DNA of 64,000 bases from Hoplostethus atlanticus (Eukaryota > Chordata > Actinopteri > Trachichthyiformes > Trachichthyidae). Each line of letters opens with the position of its first letter. Positions within the stretch are counted from its first letter, which is position 1. Below, in pieces: positions 60,252-64,000 of the stretch. The DNA is taken from positions 62,001 through 126,000 of the forward strand of contig JAXDDX010000290.1 of assembly GCA_034670405.1 (NCBI GenBank), written 5' to 3'. The notes below the pieces were generated by a model. That model made no database searches, had not been told where the DNA came from, and worked only from the letters and a program-made list of their open reading frames with translations. The translations under genes were made by a program, and so were the position numbers.

Positions 60252-61205
60252 GTGAGTTCATGTTTTAATTAGTATTTTATCTTCCATCAGTTGAAATATT
60301 CTCATAATTCAAAGTGTACGCATCAATCTCTAAAAGGAAATATCGACAGTCAGTGTTTTAATTATCTATATTTCATCCATTATTCTCAGCGTTGCGTCAC
60401 GAGGCCGTTTCATTTTCCTTCAGTCAAAGAAATTATTAGAAAAGTTGAGTCGTTGAACATTTGAAGCCTCGGAGTGAAAAGATAATAAAAGTTTTATTCT
60501 TAATTGTGTTATATTCAATAATCTGAACCTGCAGAATAACGAGCTTCTCAAAATAACAGCCCTTTACCGACCTGTTGATTAATGTGTGTGTGCGCCCGCG
60601 CGCGCTCGTGTGTGTATTAGAGCTCTACTCGTGCTTCTTCTACATTTGAAAGGTCAAAGTTCAGTGGATAATTGGGACCTAAATGATTCAGTAGATGTTG
60701 AATATCCAGTGAAAACAGACCTGATCAATACTGAATATGATTTGATGTTCTAGTTATTAGTTTAACAGGAGAAGCTGTTTGTTCTGAAAATGTACAATTA
60801 GCTCTGAAACTATTCTAAATAAATGTAAAATATGTAAAATAAATGTAAAATAAAGAAAGAACATTTTAGAATATTCCTCCCTTTGGGAATATTACAGTTA
60901 TACAGCAGGACTATGTGCCTATAGGAATATTATATATATAATACTATAGTGATATTATTGAGTGTTGCTCTAACAGGGTTCTGGCTGCTAACAATACTAT
61001 TGCTATTATAAAGTATAATATAATATAAAGTATAATAGTAAATAATAGTATTATTCCTAGATTCATTTTCATATTTCTAATCATCACAATTCGTTATCTC
61101 GCCTTTCTACACAAGTTTATATAAATATAAATATAAATACAAATACAAAATATATAAATGGTTTTAGCTGCTAACTGGAATTGAACGTTATGAAGGGAAA
61201 CACAT

Positions 61206-61241
<36 letters not shown>

Positions 61242-61698
61242 TATGTGACAGGATAAACACACTGCGGCGTTACAGCGAAGCTTCACGTCCGCCTGGCTGA
61301 TGGAGGATTACTGCTGAACAGCGATGGGAATCTAAACGCTGGAATGTTCCTGGGGAAACTTTGGGAAAATATTATTCCTCCATCTTTGTGCCGCGTGGCT
61401 CAGAGGAAAGTTTGAAAAGCATTTAGAGAGAAAACTGCTGGAAACGTTGGACAAATCTACAGGTCAAAGGTCAAAATAAACCAGGGGAACAGCAGCTTGT
61501 TGTTCAGGGCTGAACCTTCACACTCTGAAGCAGAATCTACCATTACTACATATATATGTATGTATATATACATATATAGGTATGTGCATGTATATACATA
61601 TATATGTATATGTATATGTATGTATGTATATATGTCTACCTCTACAGTCTGACCTCTACTATCAGAACAATAATCCCGTTGGTCTGATTTAGACAGCT

Positions 61699-61762
<64 letters not shown>

Positions 61763-62012
61763 TTGTGTGTGTGTGTCTGTGGTGTGGTGTGTGTGTGTGT
61801 GTGTGTGTGTGTTAGACAGATGTTGTGTGACAGCTGAACAGACTGGATAAAAATCTGCCGTTATTCAGCTTCCCATGTGTCCCAGCCTGACCTGGTTCAG
61901 CTCAGGACGGTTTGGTTAGTTTAACCAGACTAGTCCAACAAGTTGTTTCTTGTAGAAGACTAGTAGAGGACTAGTAGAGGGACTGGTAGTGGACTGGTAG
62001 GACTAGACTAGA
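60252..62012 (+). other. pkdcc: pkdcc intron 1, first part
   Basis: No second exon was found. Contains CA/GT tracts (about 61208-61238 and 61699-61812), an AT/TATG-rich array (about 61548-61640) and AT-rich DNA. Confidence 0.7.
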
Positions 62013-62375
62013 TCCAAATCAAATCAAATCACATTTATCTGTACAGCCCTTAATCACCGTTCCAGTCTCTAAGGCTTCACAGTGCCCAACATGTGAAACA
62101 GTAAATGGTTAGTACACGACATCCCCCAGCCTTGGACCCTCACAGAGGACAAGGAAAAACTCCCACAAAACCTTTTAGGAAAAAATGGAAGAAACCTTGG
62201 GAGGGGCTACTCAGAGAGGGATCCCCCTACCAGGACGGTTGGGCTGCAATAGATGCCGAGTTTGGGCAAGCAGCGTATACACAATGCATAAAAGTTTATT
62301 ATGGTGGGACATCCAGATCTGATGGGGCATCACAGCAAACAACAGCTCAGTCAGTGTCATCGTAGGACTAGGGGA
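62013..62375 (-). mobile_element. L2 LINE 3' end, inverted
   Basis: Reverse complement of the last 0.35 kb of the L2 3'UTR seen at about 57150-57521: tail repeats CAAATCAAATCAAAT first, then CAGTGCCCAACATGTGAAA and ACATCCCCCAGCCTTGGACC. 5'-truncated. Confidence 0.9.
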
Positions 62376-62384
62376 CCACGCAGG

Positions 62385-64000
62385 TGGTCCATGTCCATGT
62401 AACATACTAAATTCATGTAACATACTAAATCCATGTCCATGTAACATACTAAATCCATGTAACATACTAAATCCATGTCCATGTAACATACTAAATCCAT
62501 GTAACATACTAAATCCATGTCCATGTAACATACTAAATCCATGTAACATACTAAATCTATGTAACATACTAAATCCATGTATCCATGTAACATACTAAAT
62601 CTATGTAACATACTAAATCCATGTAACATACTAAATCTATATCCATGTAACATACTAAATCTATGTATCCATGTAACATACTAAATCTATATCCATGTAA
62701 CATACTAAATCCATGTAACATACTAAATCTATGTTTCCATGTAACATACTAAATCCATGTAACATGCTAAATCCATGTAACATACTAAATCTATGTATCC
62801 ATGTAACATACTAAATCTATGTATCCATGTAACATACTAAATCCATGTAACATACTAAATCAATGTAACATACTAAACCTATGTAACATACTGAATCTAT
62901 GTATCCATGTAACATACTAAATCCATGTATCCATGTAACATACTAAATCTATGTATCCATGTAACATACTAAATCTATGTATCCATGTAACATACTAAAT
63001 CCATGTAACATACTAAATCCATGTAACATACTGAATCTATGTAGCATACTAAATCTATGTATCCATGTAACATACTAAATCCATGTAACATACTAAATCT
63101 ATGTATCCATGTAACATACTAAATCCATGTAACATACTAAATCCATGTAACATACTAAATCTATGTAGCATACTAAATCTATGTATCCATGTAACATACT
63201 AAATCCATGTAACATACTAAATCTATGTATCCATGTAACATACTAAATCCATGTAACATACTAAATCTATGTATCCATGTAACATACTAAATCCATGTAA
63301 CATACTAAATCAATGTAACATACTAAACCTATGTAACATACTAAATCTATGTATCCATGTAACATACTAAATCTATGTATCCATGTAACATACTAAATCA
63401 ATGTAACATACTAAACCTATGTAACATACTAAATCTATGTATCCATGTAACATACTAAATCCATGTAACATGCTAAATCCATGTAACATACTAAATCTAT
63501 GTATCCATGTAACATACTAAATCCATGTAACATACTAAATCCATGTAACATACTAAATCCATGTATCCATGTAACATACTAAATCTATGTATCCATGTAA
63601 CATACTAAATCCATGTAACATACTAAATCCATGTAACATACTAAATCCATGTATCCATGTAACATACTAAATCCATGTAACATACTAAATCTATGTATCC
63701 ATGTAACATACTAAACCTATGTAACATACTAAATCTATGTATCCATGTAACATACTAAATCCATGTAACATGCTAAATCCATGTAACATACTAAATCTAT
63801 GTATCCATGTAACATACTAAATCCATGTAACATACTAAATCTATGTAGCATACTAAATCTATGTATCCATGTAACATACTAAATCCATGTAACATACTAA
63901 ATCTATGTATCCATGTAACATACTAAATCCATGTAACATACTAAATCCATGTAACATACTAAATCTATGTATCCATTTAACATACTAAATCTATATATCC
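62385..64000 (+). repeat. CCATGTAACATACTAAATCT minisatellite, runs off the window
   Basis: At least 1.6 kb of two alternating unit lengths, 19 bp (CATGTAACATACTAAATC) and 25 bp (with an extra CTATGTAT), with few other variants (ATGTAGCATAC, CAATGTAAC). It begins directly at the truncated end of the inverted L2 copy. Confidence 0.95.

Noticed and set aside
62385-64000. Regular CATGTAACATACTAAAT repeats as a possible array or satellite gene
   Set aside because: Head-to-tail minisatellite with no spacers and no stable frame.

Overview
This is vertebrate nuclear DNA, almost certainly from a ray-finned fish. The genes are split by GT/AG introns, the proteins match vertebrate families closely, and the intergenic and intronic DNA is full of CA/GT microsatellites, minisatellites, L2/Rex-type LINEs, hAT and Harbinger transposons and a tRNA-derived SINE, a mix typical of teleosts. 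No bacterial, organellar or viral genome is seen.

Three real genes are present. (1) Bases 71-21611, + strand: the last 23 coding exons (about 881 residues) of ubr2, an N-recognin E3 ubiquitin ligase, including the RING-H2 finger and the C-terminal domain up to the stop. All 22 internal junctions keep phase. (2) Bases 26488-29895, - strand: a complete three-exon prph2 (peripherin-2/rds), the photoreceptor disc-rim tetraspanin, 340 residues. Its exon 1 and 2 coding lengths (581 and 247 bp) equal the human ones. UBR2 and PRPH2 are also neighbours in human (6p21.1), which supports both names. (3) Bases about 59553-60251, + strand: the first coding exon of pkdcc (secreted/Golgi tyrosine kinase VLK). 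The rest of that gene lies beyond the window.

Region by region: 0-21.6 kb is ubr2. Its intron 5 holds an L2-like LINE carrying two nested hAT insertions. Intron 12 holds a LINE split by a hAT relic that contains a large minisatellite, itself split by another hAT. The last intron holds a duplicated 20-bp minisatellite. 21.6-26.5 kb is the ubr2 3'UTR and spacer, 26.5-30.3 kb is prph2 and its upstream region, and 30.5-31.7 kb is a 62-unit, 20-bp minisatellite. 33.8-39.5 kb is a Harbinger transposon hit twice: by a nearly intact LINE and by a 1.47-kb element made of alternating palindromes. 40.9-53.1 kb is gene-free and minisatellite-rich. 54-57.5 kb holds a hAT, a SINE and LINE-in-LINE nests. 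57.5-59.4 kb is spacer with another hAT, 59.5-60.3 kb is pkdcc exon 1, and 62-64 kb is an inverted L2 3' end followed by a long AT-rich minisatellite that runs off the window.

The three genes do not form a pathway. The most unusual items are the palindrome-array element at 37594-39065, which has a 7-bp target duplication and an empty site that can be inferred from the interrupted transposase frame, and a minisatellite after ubr2 window exon 8 that stays open in the coding frame and ends in a second donor of identical phase.
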